In this document: positions 10,010-21,362 of the stretch, in pieces
How the letters are laid out: every line of letters starts with the position of its first letter
How positions within the stretch are numbered: the stretch's first letter is position 1
From: Scytalidium lignicola
Taxonomy: Eukaryota; Ascomycota; Leotiomycetes
Assembly (NCBI GenBank): GCA_002812745.2
Contig: NCSJ02000007.1
Span: 1 to 64,000, forward strand
DNA length: 64,000 nt
Reading direction: 5' to 3'
The notes under the pieces: generated by a model
Told to the model about the DNA's origin: nothing
The model's database searches: none
What the model saw: the letters and a program-made list of their open reading frames with translations, nothing else
Translations under genes and position numbers: made by a program

Positions 10010-10543
10010 CTATTTGTTGTTGCCTGAGTATTCAAATCCTGTCATGTGATTGCGAATTACCCTGATAAACTGCATATCCTTTACTTGAATAGTAACCCGT
10101 TTCATATGAATTACAGCTAGATTAGCCACTGTAATATTATTATTAGTATAAAGATTACTACAGTATTTATTTGAATTATACTTACTTTCAAATTCTCCAA
10201 CCAGGATAGTTTTAGTACATTCTTGTAAAGCTTCTAAAGCTAGCTTTTGAATTTTCAGACTACCCTTGCCCATATCTACTAGAATCTCACGAACTACATG
10301 TATAAATGGAGCTTTTGGAATTAGAAGTTCGTGAGACTTTTGATATTTTTTAATTTCATGTAATACAATAGCTATTATATATTAGTATATTTATATTAAC
10401 TATTATAGTAATCACTTACTTCCTGGCTTGTATCATCTTTTAGCTTTCTTAACAACTATCTTTCGAGCAGCTTTCAGTTTCAAGTTCATTTTTGAAGCTT
10501 TTCCGCCAACAATCTTTTGTGCTGTTTGTTTAATTCTAACCAT
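10010..10543 (-). pseudogene. Divergent histone H3-like gene with one internal stop
   Basis: Three exons on the minus strand (10543-10420, 10371-10186, 10128-10010) join in phase through GT-AG introns of 48 and 57 bp, for 142 codons plus the final stop. Exon 1 encodes an H3 tail: MVRIKQTAQKIVGGKASK aligns with H3 residues 1-17, and LKAARK aligns with the segment ending at K27. Exon 2 gives YQKSHELLIPKAPF and VREI, the alphaN and alpha1 region, then LALEALQE for alpha2. Exon 3 gives IHMKRVTIQVKDMQ, matching the H3 C-terminal core, then an extended tail. Lys4, 9, 14, 23 and 27 are kept, while Ser10 and Ser28 are Ile. Codon 37 is TGA (10435-10433) where H3 has Arg40, a possible CGA-to-TGA change. 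The tail is H3-like rather than CENP-A-like. It is probably a decayed H3 variant; a real but very divergent variant with one error is also possible. Confidence 0.8.
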
Positions 10544-11182
10544 TCTAAATTATAATTAGTATAATAATTATTATCTGAGTACTGCGGCCTTCCCTCTTGT
10601 TGTATACCATATTTTCGCTAAAGTTCGCTGAGTAATCTTAATAGCCAATAATATGACAGAGCCGGCAGATCGTGTGTGGATTTAGGTAAGCCGAATTTGG
10701 ATTTAACGTAAGTTAATTCCCGGTCTACCGGTCATCCTGGTCTACCGGTCACTTGAAATTTACCGCAAAATCAAGCAAAATCACCCCTTAGCAAACTCAA
10801 CAATTATATATGATTACAACTTTATCTCTCAGATTTATATTCATATAATCAATTACACACTTGGCATTGATTTTTAAGTTGTTCAATTAATATTTTGTAT
10901 TGCATAATACAGAATTTGTCCAATATGCCTCAAAAAAAAGGCAACGTTGCCATTGTAACTAAAACAAAAGGTTATAACGATTGAGGCTTAAGATATTGAA
11001 TAATTATCGAACAGATAATATGTATAGACTTATGATTAATATAAAACTGTTATGGTTGTTGAGTTAGCTAAGAGGGATTTGAAGCTATTCCCAATTAGGC
11101 AATTAGCATACGATTGGGAAAACTCTACGGATTTGAGCGTTTTAGGAGTTATAGCGTACAGCCATTTTTAGAGTAACTCCAA
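10544..11182. other. AT-rich region, no intact gene
   Basis: About 640 bp lie between the histone relic and a solo LTR. The stretch near 10925 opens with ATG and a basic start (MPQKKGNVAIVTK) but stops at once, so it may be the remnant of an element. A 13-bp direct repeat lies at 10722-10751. Confidence 0.4.
10722..10751. repeat. 13-bp direct repeat containing ACCGGT
   Basis: GGTCTACCGGTCA occurs at 10722-10734 and again at 10739-10751, a 17-bp period. The core TACCGGT is palindromic. Its role is unknown. Confidence 0.6.
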
Positions 11183-11376
11183 TGTTAGTAGAGTAGTAGT
11201 TACATACACGTGATATTCACGTGCCCCTGTAAGCTAGTCCCGATTAGGTAGTGGGAGCGAGCGAAGCTCCTACAGCTTTACTCTCCCACCCCTAATCGTA
11301 CAACAACCATGAATTAGCACAACGAGTATATTACGTATAATTGCGTACCGTACTTCGTGCTACAGGTGAACCGACA
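11183..11376 (+). mobile_element. Solo LTR, family A, 194 bp
   Basis: This copy starts TGTTAGT and ends ACCGACA, and matches the copies at 6461-6652 and 28932-29125 with only scattered differences. No 5-bp target duplication is visible (TCCAA before, GTATA after), so it may have formed by recombination between two elements or the flanks have mutated. Confidence 0.78.
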
Positions 11377-11869
11377 GTATATTTCTTTAGTTAAAACTCT
11401 CTCTGTGGCTTAATTCATGGATTTGTTCTATCAAAACGCTAATAAGATCCAGATATGTATTCTCTCAGCATAATTTCAAACATTAGGGGGGAACTCGTTA
11501 TATATCGTGCAACAGAGCCAAAATTTCTGATTTCAAGTGTGTTCTATTTCGTAATATATTGTTTTATATATCAGCTCCGGAAAAACAATCCAGTTTAGGA
11601 AATTTAAAACATCGCGAAGTGGGGATTTCGAGAAGGCTTGTGATAACCTCCACTTTTGACATGTATATTACTTGACTAGAATAATCCTCACTTAATATAT
11701 CTGTAAAAGAAGATACAGTATAATACATTGTGGATCTCAGAAAGTTGATCCATCCGGCGATTATAATTCACATTGTATGTGGCATTGCTTATTCATTTTA
11801 TGATCAATTGTCATTTATACGCCCCCTCTGAAGACTCGAGTTGAAATTATAAAAAAAAGTTAACATAAT
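11377..11869. other. AT-rich upstream region of the dioxygenase gene
   Basis: AT-rich spacer between a solo LTR and the dioxygenase start codon. It ends in a run of A before the ATG. No gene seen. Confidence 0.4.
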
Positions 11870-12902
11870 ATGACTACTACGATCACAACCTTACCCATTC
11901 CAGATCCCGAACCCATCGATCCATCGTATCGACCAAAGGTATCCGTTACTACAGTATCGGCCGATACGCCAATCGATTATATTCTTGCTATTATCGAACG
12001 CGATGGAGGGGTAATTCTAAAAGACCTTGTCTCCAACGATGAATTGCTTGATATAGAAGAGGAGCTCAAACCTTGGAGTGACCAGCAACGTCGCCATTCA
12101 ACAAATGGGAACAAAGCTAATGGTGATGCATTCTACATCATTCCATCCCAGACCAATCTCGTACCAGGCTTAGTTGGCAAATCCAAAACAATAGCGGATA
12201 TTTGCGAAAGGCCTGTACTAGAGGAGCTGAGGCAACGAATTTTGTTGGAGAAGTACATCGTCCACCGCGAGGATTGGGTTGAACCGCATACTGTCGCGCC
12301 GCTGTTGAGTCTGAGCATGTCAATGAATATAGGATATGGAGCGCCCCGACAGCGTCTCCATCGTGACGATAACATCCATGGCATCCGACATTCTAAAAGC
12401 GGAGAATGGAGCTTCAAAAGGGCAAGTCAGTTTGGATGCTTGATTGCTGGCTGTGAAGTTACGCGTAAAAGGGGGGCAACGATGTTTGTTCCTGGAAGCC
12501 ATAAATGGGACGACGATCGATGGGCTACGAAAGATGAGATCTGCTTTGCTGGTGAGTGGTAATGGTCTAACTACTCCTGGAAATTCTATGCTAATAACAT
12601 TAAAATTTATAGAGATGTCTCCTGGTTCAGCATTGATCTTTCTAGCATCATGCTATCATGGTGGTGGAGCAAATACCATCCCCAACTCCGTGCGTACTAT
12701 GTATAGCTTGTTCTTCATCCGAGGCACTCTACGAACCGAAGAAAATCAGTTCCTAGCCATCTCACGAAGCAAAGCTCTTAAAATGAGCCCAAAAATGCTG
12801 GAACTTCTTGGCTATACTAAACCCACTACAGCATTGGGAATCGTTGATAATATTAGTCCTCATGAAGACATGGATGGAATATGGAAAAGGGCAATACAGT
12901 GA
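11870..12902 (+). CDS. PhyH-family Fe(II)/2-oxoglutarate-dependent dioxygenase
   Basis: Two exons, 11870-12551 and 12613-12902, join in phase (GCT G|AG ATG) through a GT-AG intron and give 323 aa. The fold signature is visible: HRDDNIHG supplies the His164-x-Asp166 pair, CYHGGGANT supplies the third iron ligand His243, and Arg255 in NSVRTMY is placed to bind 2-oxoglutarate. GATMFVPGSHKWD is typical of the phytanoyl-CoA dioxygenase family. Fungal members include enzymes of terpenoid and indole alkaloid pathways such as FtmOx1 and AusE, so an oxidation step in secondary metabolism is plausible. No synthase gene is next to it, so the pathway is unknown. It is one of the few intact genes in this AT-rich island. 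Confidence 0.85.
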
Positions 12903-14071
12903 TTGCTTATAAAACCGATCTAGAAAAGTAATTAAGTAACTAAATGTTTAACTTGAGATAGTGATTCTTATGCGACTAATATTCTAAGTGAGATAGCCTA
13001 TACACTCTGACGTTAAACATACTTCTTGCTTTTCCTGTAGCCCTCCTTGTTGTAAAGTTATATGTTCAAGGCTAGTTTTAATTGTTTTATAATTTAATAA
13101 AATAACTACTATAAATCAATACAGTTTAATACATTAAACTTTTATCAACTTGATTGTGAATTTTGAAGTTTTGAATAATCCATCTGACTTTTCTATCGTT
13201 CAGGAGAAGAATTATGTGAATTGAATTCAGAACAACAATCTTTCATTGGATGGGCCTTATTATGTATAATCACCAAACGGCCGATGTATTGTAATATCAA
13301 TAAAATACGTGTATCTATTGATATACTGGTTCAATTCCTCTCTCACTTATAGTTTTATATAGTTTCCCTTTATCCTGCTTGAAGTTTTATTATGAGGTGG
13401 ATGGTTGATTGTTTTTCTAAACATGAAGGANTTTTTTTCTTTCTTTTTCGTCAAGATTCTGATCCGCTATTATCATCATTATGCTAGATTTTAAATTTTC
13501 TTTTTCGTAGCATAAATTGTGGTACTGTTGTATCCTCATCCTAGTATCAAATGAGGGGAACCCGGAACACGCCCTTCCAAATTCAGATGAGGCAACGATG
13601 TCCGATCTTACGATTAAAATCACCTTAAAAAAGGGTATTAATATAGAAACCGAGAGTTCCGGAGGATGAGTGATCAAGTGGTAGGTGGATAAATTACCCG
13701 GGTTAAATAACAAGCTATCCTTAACCATGTTAAGCATATTTCTGTTTAGGAAGAAGGTCGGGATACCATTCGTAACTGTGGAAACATGTTGTTTTTAACG
13801 GAGAGAGCTGTGCCACTCTTGAGGAGTAATTAACCTTGGTTTAAGAACCACGGAACGTATGCTGGATGGGATAATATCGGCGTCTGCAAAGGTGAGGGGA
13901 ATAATGAAGATCATTTCCTCTGTGAATGATGGTACAAGAGAGCACAAATATTTAATACGAGGTGGAACTGCAATACAAATTTAACATCGAACTATACTTA
14001 TTGATTGTACTTAGCATTGATAATTCGATTCAATTTTCTTTAATAAAGAATCTATTGGCCACAGAAAAGAG
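12903..14071. other. AT-rich region between dioxygenase and mannosidase relic
   Basis: About 1.2 kb of AT-rich DNA with an N at 13431 next to a T run. A minus-strand frame at 13417-13737 shows no recognisable content. I see no transposon ends here. Confidence 0.4.
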
Positions 14072-17000
14072 ATGCAAAAAGTGTGGTTGATTAGCCTGGG
14101 CATTGTGCACACAGTGTTTGCTGAATTTATTTATGATCTTAGCAAGATTCAATGGACTATAACCAACCAAGCTAGAAACATAACGGTTCCTGGTAAATGG
14201 CCGTCTCAGGTTCATTTAGACCTCTATACTGCTGGAGTAATTGGTTAGTTAGGTATTAATTTTCTATTGTTAATAATACAAGCTAATTTTCAATTTTAGA
14301 TGATCCGTAAGAGAGAACATTGTAGTGATATGAGTTAAAAATTGACAGATATATAGATACCACAGGCTTAATGATTTCAATCTTAGGTGGATAGCTGCGC
14401 AAAATTGAACATATACTAGTAGTCCTATAAAAGAATTGTTTGTTAACCATTAAAACTATATTTATTTAATATTGTCTAATAAAATATAGGACAACTGGCA
14501 GCGAAAGGCTAACATGGCTAGTATTTGATGGATTTGATACCTATACTACCATCAAACTCTGTGACCGATTCATTGCCTCTACGGACAATCAATTTCGACA
14601 ATACTCATTTGAAGTGACAAATATAGTTAACGAGTGTAAAAACCTAGTTTTGAGCATTAACTTTGGAAGTGCACCGAATATCATTGATACTATTTCTGTA
14701 AGTCCGGGCCAGGAAGGTAGGGAAGCTCTCTGATAAGTTAGTTTGCAAAGTTTACTAACACAATTACACCTCTAAGAATGGCCTGCCGAGGTCCTATTAC
14801 CTTTTGAGTATCCTAATAGGCAATTTGTGCGCAAAGAGCAATCGGACTTTGGATGGGATTGGGGTCCAGCATTTGCCCAGGCTGGACCATGGAGACCAGG
14901 TCGNTTTTATTCAGCTTTTGCCTAATAAAGAGTTCTATCCACTAAATACCGACATTGATATTTATCCCCAAGGGCAATTCAATGATATTCCCCCAGACCA
15001 GACTCAACCATGGGTTGTTAACGCGAGTATCGACTTTTTAGGGAGTCTACCTCAGGGACACTACATGGACATATCTATCGTTAATGCAGAAAATCCTAAG
15101 TCAATACTATACTTAGGATCTTTAGACAATCTCATATTCTCCGATACAACAACTACTAAGGCTGTGGTTATAAGCCCCAATAGCCCGAAACTGTGGTGGC
15201 CAAATGGCCTTGGATCGCAGAATCTGTATACAATAACCATCAGGGTCCTTGATTTGCACAACTGCCAGCTTCTCTCAGTTCAAAAAAGATCCGGATTTCG
15301 GACTATTGTATTGAATGTTGGTAACATTACTGATGCAGATTTCCATGGGAATTACACCAGGGAACAATTGGTATTTCGAAATCAACGGTCACGAACTTTA
15401 TGTGAAAGGCTCAAACTTAATCCCCCCGGATGCATTCTGGCAAGGGTTACAGAAACAAGGATGAACTACCTATTCGATTCAGTAATTGCACAAAATCATA
15501 ACATGATCCGTGTCTGGTCTTCAGGAATATATCTTCCGGATTTCATCTACGACATTGCAGATGAGCGTGGTATCCTTATGTGGAGCGAATTTGAATTCAG
15601 CGATACGTTGTATCCGGATGATCCAGCATTTAAAGAGAATATAATTGCTGAGGTCACTTATAATGTCAAAAGGCTTAATCATCATCCATCATTAGCTTCA
15701 TGGATAGGTGGGAATGAGTTTGAGAATTTACTGTTGCCCATTACTCAAGGGGTAGACCCGGATGGATACAACTTCTATGTTGAGCAATACGAAAATCTCT
15801 TCATTACCACTATCTTCCCGCTGATATGTGAGAATAGCCATTCGATATCATACACGCCAAGTAGCGCTGGACATGGTTGGACGAAAATTTATCTGTCTCT
15901 TCCAGTGCCAATTGTCGAACGTTATGATAACATAACTCCAGGGTATATATATGGCGACACTGATTCTACAACTATGATCCGAGTATTTCATTTGACTATT
16001 CAGCCTATCCTGTAGGCAGGTTTGCCAACGAGTTCGGGTTCCATAGCATGCCAAGTCTTCAAACCTGGCAGCAGGCGATTGATCCAGAAGACCTAGAGCT
16101 CAACTCTACGGTGATTCTTCTACGCAACCACCACAATCCAATGGGTGGACTGAACACAACAGATATCACCAACAGCAAATAGGGAATGGGTCAAATGACT
16201 ATGGCAGTCCGGCAATATTATCCAATCCCAAATAAAATCGATCCGGTGGCCAATTTTAGCGCTTGGTGTCATGCGACGCAGATATTCCAGGCTGATATGT
16301 ACAAATCAGAGATTCAATTCTATCGTCGTGGCAGTGGAATGCCTGAACGACAGCTTGGAACTTTATATTGGCAACTGAATGACATTTGGCAAGCTCCAAC
16401 TTGGGCTGGTCTAGAATATGATAGTCGGTGGAAGGTGCTACCATATTTCATGAAGGATATATACCAAAATGTTATAATTTCCCCATTTTATAACTATACG
16501 GATGGTACTCTTAATATTTATGTCACCTCTGATCTTTGGGAGTCTGTGTCTGGAACAGTTCAAGTGACCTGGGTAAATCTTATGGGAGAGTCGATTTCAG
16601 GGAACGCGGACATGCCAACATCAGCGCATTTCACAGTTGGTGCCATCAATACAACTCTCATACACAAGACCAACATCAAGACCGACTTGTCACTTCCAGG
16701 CCTTGAGGATGCTCTTCTGTTGCTTAGCGTTTCATCCACCGGCCATACTCCTAACTCACCTGAAAACACCCCTCTTGTAACCTTCACTCATCAGAACTAT
16801 TTTACTCATTCTTTCATGAACAAAGCTAAGCTTCGTGACCCAGAACTGAAACTTTCATACAATGAGCATACCAAGAAATTCACTATTCAGTCTCAGACCG
16901 GTGGTGGCGTATCATTTTACACCTGGTTAACTCTGCCAGCTGGAGGAGCAGGACACTTTGACGATAATGCATTCATCCTCTTACCAGGAGAAACGAAAGA

Positions 17001-17091
17001 AATTGGATTTACGTTGATATTGGATGAAACAGGTGGGAAATGGGTGGATGATGTTATTATTGAAAGAATATGGGACCAGACAAGGCCATAA
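14072..17091 (+). pseudogene. Secreted GH2 beta-mannosidase, degenerate
   Basis: A signal-peptide-like start (MQKVWLISLGIVHTVFA, ATG 14072) leads into IQWTITNQ and VPSQ-like sequence typical of fungal beta-mannosidase A. A GT-AG intron at 14244-14299 follows, and then the frame breaks. Later pieces match the family: WLVFDGFDTYT (about 14515), [15 protein letters not shown] (about 14835), [18 protein letters not shown] (about 15365, other frame), VRKL-like and IRVWSSGIYLPDFIYDIADE, and SWIGGNEFENL with the acid/base Glu. ANEFGFHSMPS, with the nucleophile Glu, lies near 16030. Breaks include a frame change at the N at 14904, two frame changes around 15360-15440, one near 15965, and an in-frame TAG at 16180. 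Mannose-releasing hydrolysis of mannan oligosaccharides outside the cell would have been its role. Some breaks could be sequencing errors, but the number argues for decay. Confidence 0.88.
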
Positions 17092-17935
17092 ATGCCTGAG
17101 GGAATATGAGCAAGTTTTGAGGTTGGGGAAGAACTTCAGACATCCTTTCTTAAAATATAAGTATTTAAGAGGTTAAGAGTTTAATTACGGTATATTGAGT
17201 ATAAATTTGAGTGAATTTTATTTTAGGTTTTATAATATAATACCACGATGAAGNAAAAAGTAGGTTTGAGTTAAAGGCACCACGACATCAACGCCGCAAC
17301 ACAAAAATACGTTACAACTTTAATCTTTGATCAATTCTAGATCTGTCGTAATAATTAATTGATGACAGTAGATTTTGAAAACTAAGTATATAATTATTAT
17401 AGCTATTGTGGTACTATGTTATTTGAACACACAATCTATAGTGAAACTCCCAGACCCAGCTACTTCTTTCTACACGGATATCCGATCTCACAGAAGTCTG
17501 ATTGCGCAAGCAGCTAAGTCTAATGACATGGAAGTCGAAAATGTATGGGATAAGTCATCACGTGGCCTCGCTTACGATTCCAGGAAATTTACCGGACCTT
17601 CGATAAGCGCGCCTAGTTGCCTAGCAGAATAACGGAATCCGTACTCGTGTAGCGGAGTTCACTTTCCGTCTGAGTCCGTAATCTGGCAACCAGATTTGGA
17701 ATGCATATCCGAACCTTAGCGTCAGCAACAGGAAAGAAGATCGGATTAAATAGATGGTCCAGCCTTTGCTTTTTTAGTTGTTGACTTTCTACCGCTTCTT
17801 TCAGCAATTGCCGGTGTGAACATTAATAGGATGGACTTGTAGCTCGAAGATGTAAGGTCACAGACGCACTGAATAGCGAGTCGGTATATTTTTTTCATGA
17901 ATCTCAAGGAGAAACCCGGTGCATAAAATACCATA
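17092..17935. other. AT-rich spacer with an unrecognised ORF
   Basis: This spacer holds an open frame at 17375-17632 that lacks an ATG start. It carries a hydrophobic start and then TSFYTDIRSHRSLIAQ, but I do not recognise it. It may be the tail of a decayed gene. The N at 17254 touches an A run. Confidence 0.35.
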
Positions 17936-19552
17936 ATGACGTTCACTCAACGTATCGCAAACTTCCTATCGGGGCATAGAGTCAACTCCGACTCACCACC
18001 ACCATACTTGCTCAAGATCCGTTCATCAAAGCTCTTCATTCTTACTACAGTCTGCGTCGCCGTATTCACAGATATCTTCCTCTACGGCATCATTGTTCCT
18101 GTCCTTCCATTCTCCTTAAGTGTTCGCGCAGGTGTCGCAGAATCTTCAGTTCAAAAGTGGGTTTCAGTCCTTCTTGCTGTCTATGGCGGTGCGTTGCTCG
18201 TCTGTAGTCCTTTTGCAGGATGGTATGCAGACAGGTCGTCATCTCGGCGGCTGCCGCTGCTTATAGGACTTCTGGCTCTGGCTGGTGCTACTGTGATGCT
18301 CTGTCTAGCGAGGAGTGTCGCACTTCTTGTACTTGGCCGAATTCTTCAGGGATTCTCCGCTGCAATTGTTTGGACGGTAGGACAGGCGCTATTAGTTGAT
18401 ACTATGGGACAGAAAGAGATCGGGCAAACGCTTGGATGGGTTAGCCTGAGCATGTCAGGAGGAGTCTTGGTGGCACCGTTGTTAGGCGGTGTGGTATATC
18501 ATGGAGCAGGATACTACCCCGTTTTCTACATGGCATTTGGGCTCATTTTTCTGGATATCGTTCTTCGATTGGTGTTGATTGAGAAGAAGATTGCTAGGCA
18601 ATGGTTAGAGGACGGAGAGCTGCAAGACTCCGGACTTGCGTCACCAGATGTTACTGCGATCGAAAAAGCCGAAGAATCAAACCTGGAACCAAGCATTGCT
18701 CCTACTCCAGCTAGAGCCGAAACTAGGGAGGAGACAGAGGGCCAAGCATCGCAGAAACATGTTGAAGAGTCTGCTGCAAATGACACTCGTACCAGGCTCC
18801 GGACTAAGCTGCCTCCTATTCTGGGTCTCCTCACATCTAGGAGGCTACTAGCAGCTCTCTGGGGCTGCTTTGTCCAAGCTTCACTAATGACCTCATTCGA
18901 TAGTGTGTTGCCCTTGTTTGTGCAAGAAGTATTCCACTGGAACTCCACGGGTGCAGGCCTCGTGTTCCTGTCACTCGTTATTCCGAATTTTGCTGCGCCA
19001 TACGTTGGCTCTATAGCGGACCGTTATGGACCCCGATGGTTGGCTGTTGCAGGCTTCGTATTAGGAATACCCTTTTGGGTGTTACTACGTCTTGTGACAA
19101 GTGACACACTGCGTCAAAAGGTTCTTTTGTGCGCACTTCTTGCTCTTATTGGCCTTACCTTGACCATTGCAATGACACCATTGATGGCTGAAATCACATA
19201 CGTGGTCGAGGCAAAGGAAAAGAGAAACCCAGGCGTCTTTGGACCCAGTGGAGCTTATGCCCAAGCTTATGGTCTTTTCGTGACTGCATTCGCTGCTGGG
19301 ACTCTGGTTGGCCCTCTGTGGTCTGGATTTGTGCGAGATAAGGATGGCTGGGGTACCATGACTTGGTCCTTGGGTCTGTTCAGCTTCTCGGGGGCAATTC
19401 CTGCCTTAATTTGGACCGGAGGTCTAATTACAAAAACCAATGCTAAGACAGCCGATGAGAGGGCAGTATATAGACCCGAGGCCATCGCAAGCTCTGGAAA
19501 TCGAGCACAGGATATGGTTTNAAAAAAAGAGAGCCAAAATAAGCATTCGTAA
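17936..19552 (+). CDS. MFS transporter, DHA1 / VMAT-like
   Basis: A single exon encodes 538 aa with about 12 predicted membrane segments. Motif A of the major facilitator superfamily is clear after TM2 (GWYADRSSSRR), and motif C lies in TM5 (GVLVAPLLGGVVY), a pattern of proton-drug antiporters of the 12-TM DHA1 class. The central loop (residues about 220-290) is hydrophilic and acidic. The second half opens with LTSRRLLAALWGCFVQ and repeats a motif-A-like IADRYGPRW. Substrate is unknown; export of a toxic or secondary compound at the plasma membrane is the usual role. An N at 19521 before an A run makes the last dozen residues uncertain. No synthase gene lies nearby. Confidence 0.88.
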   Translation: MTFTQRIANFLSGHRVNSDSPPPYLLKIRSSKLFILTTVCVAVFTDIFLYGIIVPVLPFSLSVRAGVAESSVQKWVSVLLAVYGGALLVCSPFAGWYADRSSSRRLPLLIGLLALAGATVMLCLARSVALLVLGRILQGFSAAIVWTVGQALLVDTMGQKEIGQTLGWVSLSMSGGVLVAPLLGGVVYHGAGYYPVFYMAFGLIFLDIVLRLVLIEKKIARQWLEDGELQDSGLASPDVTAIEKAEESNLEPSIAPTPARAETREETEGQASQKHVEESAANDTRTRLRTKLPPILGLLTSRRLLAALWGCFVQASLMTSFDSVLPLFVQEVFHWNSTGAGLVFLSLVIPNFAAPYVGSIADRYGPRWLAVAGFVLGIPFWVLLRLVTSDTLRQKVLLCALLALIGLTLTIAMTPLMAEITYVVEAKEKRNPGVFGPSGAYAQAYGLFVTAFAAGTLVGPLWSGFVRDKDGWGTMTWSLGLFSFSGAIPALIWTGGLITKTNAKTADERAVYRPEAIASSGNRAQDMVXKKESQNKHS

Positions 19553-19690
19553 GCACGTGATATGATAATAATGCCAGAATCTAGACTTGAGCTTAGAAGA
19601 TAATCGTTCTACTCTAAAGATATACTACATAATTTTATTCCACTCATGATTACTCAATATAATATATGATAATAGTTTTAATTCACTGCC

Positions 19691-21362
19691 CTATGTTAAA
19701 AACTGTATTAAAACAATGAGCATATCTCTTGTCATTCGCTCTTCTTCCGAGTCCCCGTCCATCGAGTCTAATTGTTCTTAAAGGTCATTAGTAAAATGTA
19801 GTCATATAAGAACATATATGAAGCATACCTTGTAATGTCTGCTTGACCGTAACTAAAGACTCGTCATGGTCTGCAAGAAGAGCTTGTATCCTCTTACTAG
19901 CACCATCATCTTCAGCTACTAGCCACGCCAAGATTACATCAATGGTCTGCAAACAATACAGGCCACCGTCTAATCTTCTAGACAGCCATTCGTCAGCCTT
20001 TTCCTCCTTTTCCTCAGCATCAAGACCTGTTTGCTCCTTTCGAATTTCTCTGTCGACTGAAGCCACCCTAGCAGCATAGTCTCGCCTAAGTTTAACAAGC
20101 TTGTCTAATTTCTCATAGTCCTTTTCAACAAACTTTGCCAGAGTACGGATTCGAGGCGCTGAATTTGCAGGTAATAGTCGTAACAAAGAAGAAAACATCC
20201 CAAGGAGATGCTCTGTAGTCTCTCCATCTTGCTTTTTCATAAACATGCCAAACACGGTCTTCAATCCGGCAGCCTCCACCAATCTCTCACATACCTCGGC
20301 ACCAGCATAACCACTAAGAGCATGATCTAGCAACCGTAACGCTCGTGGCTTACTCATTTTCCCTTCTTTAAGCATTATAAGACAAAGCTCTACACCTTCC
20401 GCTTCCACAAAATTTTGCTTGCTTTCTGGCTCGTCCACTACGCAAGTTATGCTGTCGAATAAGTTCTCAGCATATTCTTCTTCGTCGCTTCCTTTCAACG
20501 GATCTCGTTTCCGGTAAGACGCAATCAATTGAAGTAATATATCTATTCCATTAAGGCTGGATAACTTCTTCACATTTACAGGTGAAGATTGCAGTAGGAT
20601 GGCGAGTATTTCGGCTGCATATTGTTTGTTCTGACTAGTTGACTCTTTCTTTTGTATGCGATTTAATAGCCATTGTAAGACTGAAGTATCCTGTCCAATT
20701 TTCACCGCCAGTGCTTGTCTCGAGATCAAATTTTCCAGCACACTCAGAGCATGATATACTCCACTTCGATCTGACTCATTGCTCTCGTCGAGCCTGCCAA
20801 AATTTGACACTAACAGATCCAGTAGATCCGCCTCCACCATAGCATCTACCAGCGCGCTCCACTGGTCTTCCTCAGCAGCAACATCATCATCCGTGAGTTC
20901 GCTGATGATTTCCATCGCGCCAATGGCAATATCTGTGTTCTCGTGTGCCAGTAATCCGACCAAGGAACTTACGCTGCCCAATTTCGCAAACTCCACATAT
21001 AATTCAGGATGCTCGCTCAAGATTGACAGAGCTTTGATATCTGCATCTAAATCTGCTTCCGAACCCATGAATTTCTGTGGATCGTTTTCGAACTTCGCTC
21101 GCAACTCCGCGTTCTTGGTTATCCTCTTTTCGAAGTTCAGTGCCGTTCGTCGTAACCATGCTGAGTCGATCTTCTCGGGAACAAGTTCTTCTTCTTGTGT
21201 GTCCATATAATCCAAGATCTCAGATTCCTCCTTTGATATCCCCCCGCCGAAGAACCGCCCATCCTCGTCATCCCCCTCCATCACGTCTGGTCCGTAGTCT
21301 TCTTGCATCATTGTCGTGAGGGTTAGCCGACAAGGCACCGTCCAAGAATTATTCCCCATCAT
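19691..21362 (-). CDS. CTNNBL1: Beta-catenin-like protein 1 (CTNNBL1) orthologue
   Basis: The main exon runs 21362-19829. A 52-bp GT-AG intron (19828-19777, TACTAAT branch site) leads to a last exon, 19776-19691, with LDSMDGDSEEERMTRDML. This gives 539 aa from the first Met, or 522 aa from the Met at 21311. The acidic DDEDGRFFGGG, FMD-like LDYMDTQEEE, VYHALSVLENLISR and YAAEILAILLQSS segments are characteristic of CTNNBL1, an armadillo-repeat protein of the Prp19/CDC5L spliceosome complex in the nucleus. The usual basic N-terminal extension with nuclear localisation signals is not seen, so a first exon upstream of 21362 may be missing or unrecognised. Reading without the intron would end the protein at a stop about 13 codons into it. 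Confidence 0.9.

Noticed and set aside
10010..10543. Reading the histone-like relic as CENP-A
   Set aside because: The N-terminal tail aligns with H3 residues 1-28 including K4, K9, K14, K23 and K27, which CENP-A tails lack.
12133..12502. Minus-strand open frames over the dioxygenase gene
   Set aside because: Antisense shadows of a plus-strand gene with visible active-site motifs.
13318..13345. Possible tRNA B-box (GGTTCAATTCC)
   Set aside because: No matching T stem and no upstream A-box.
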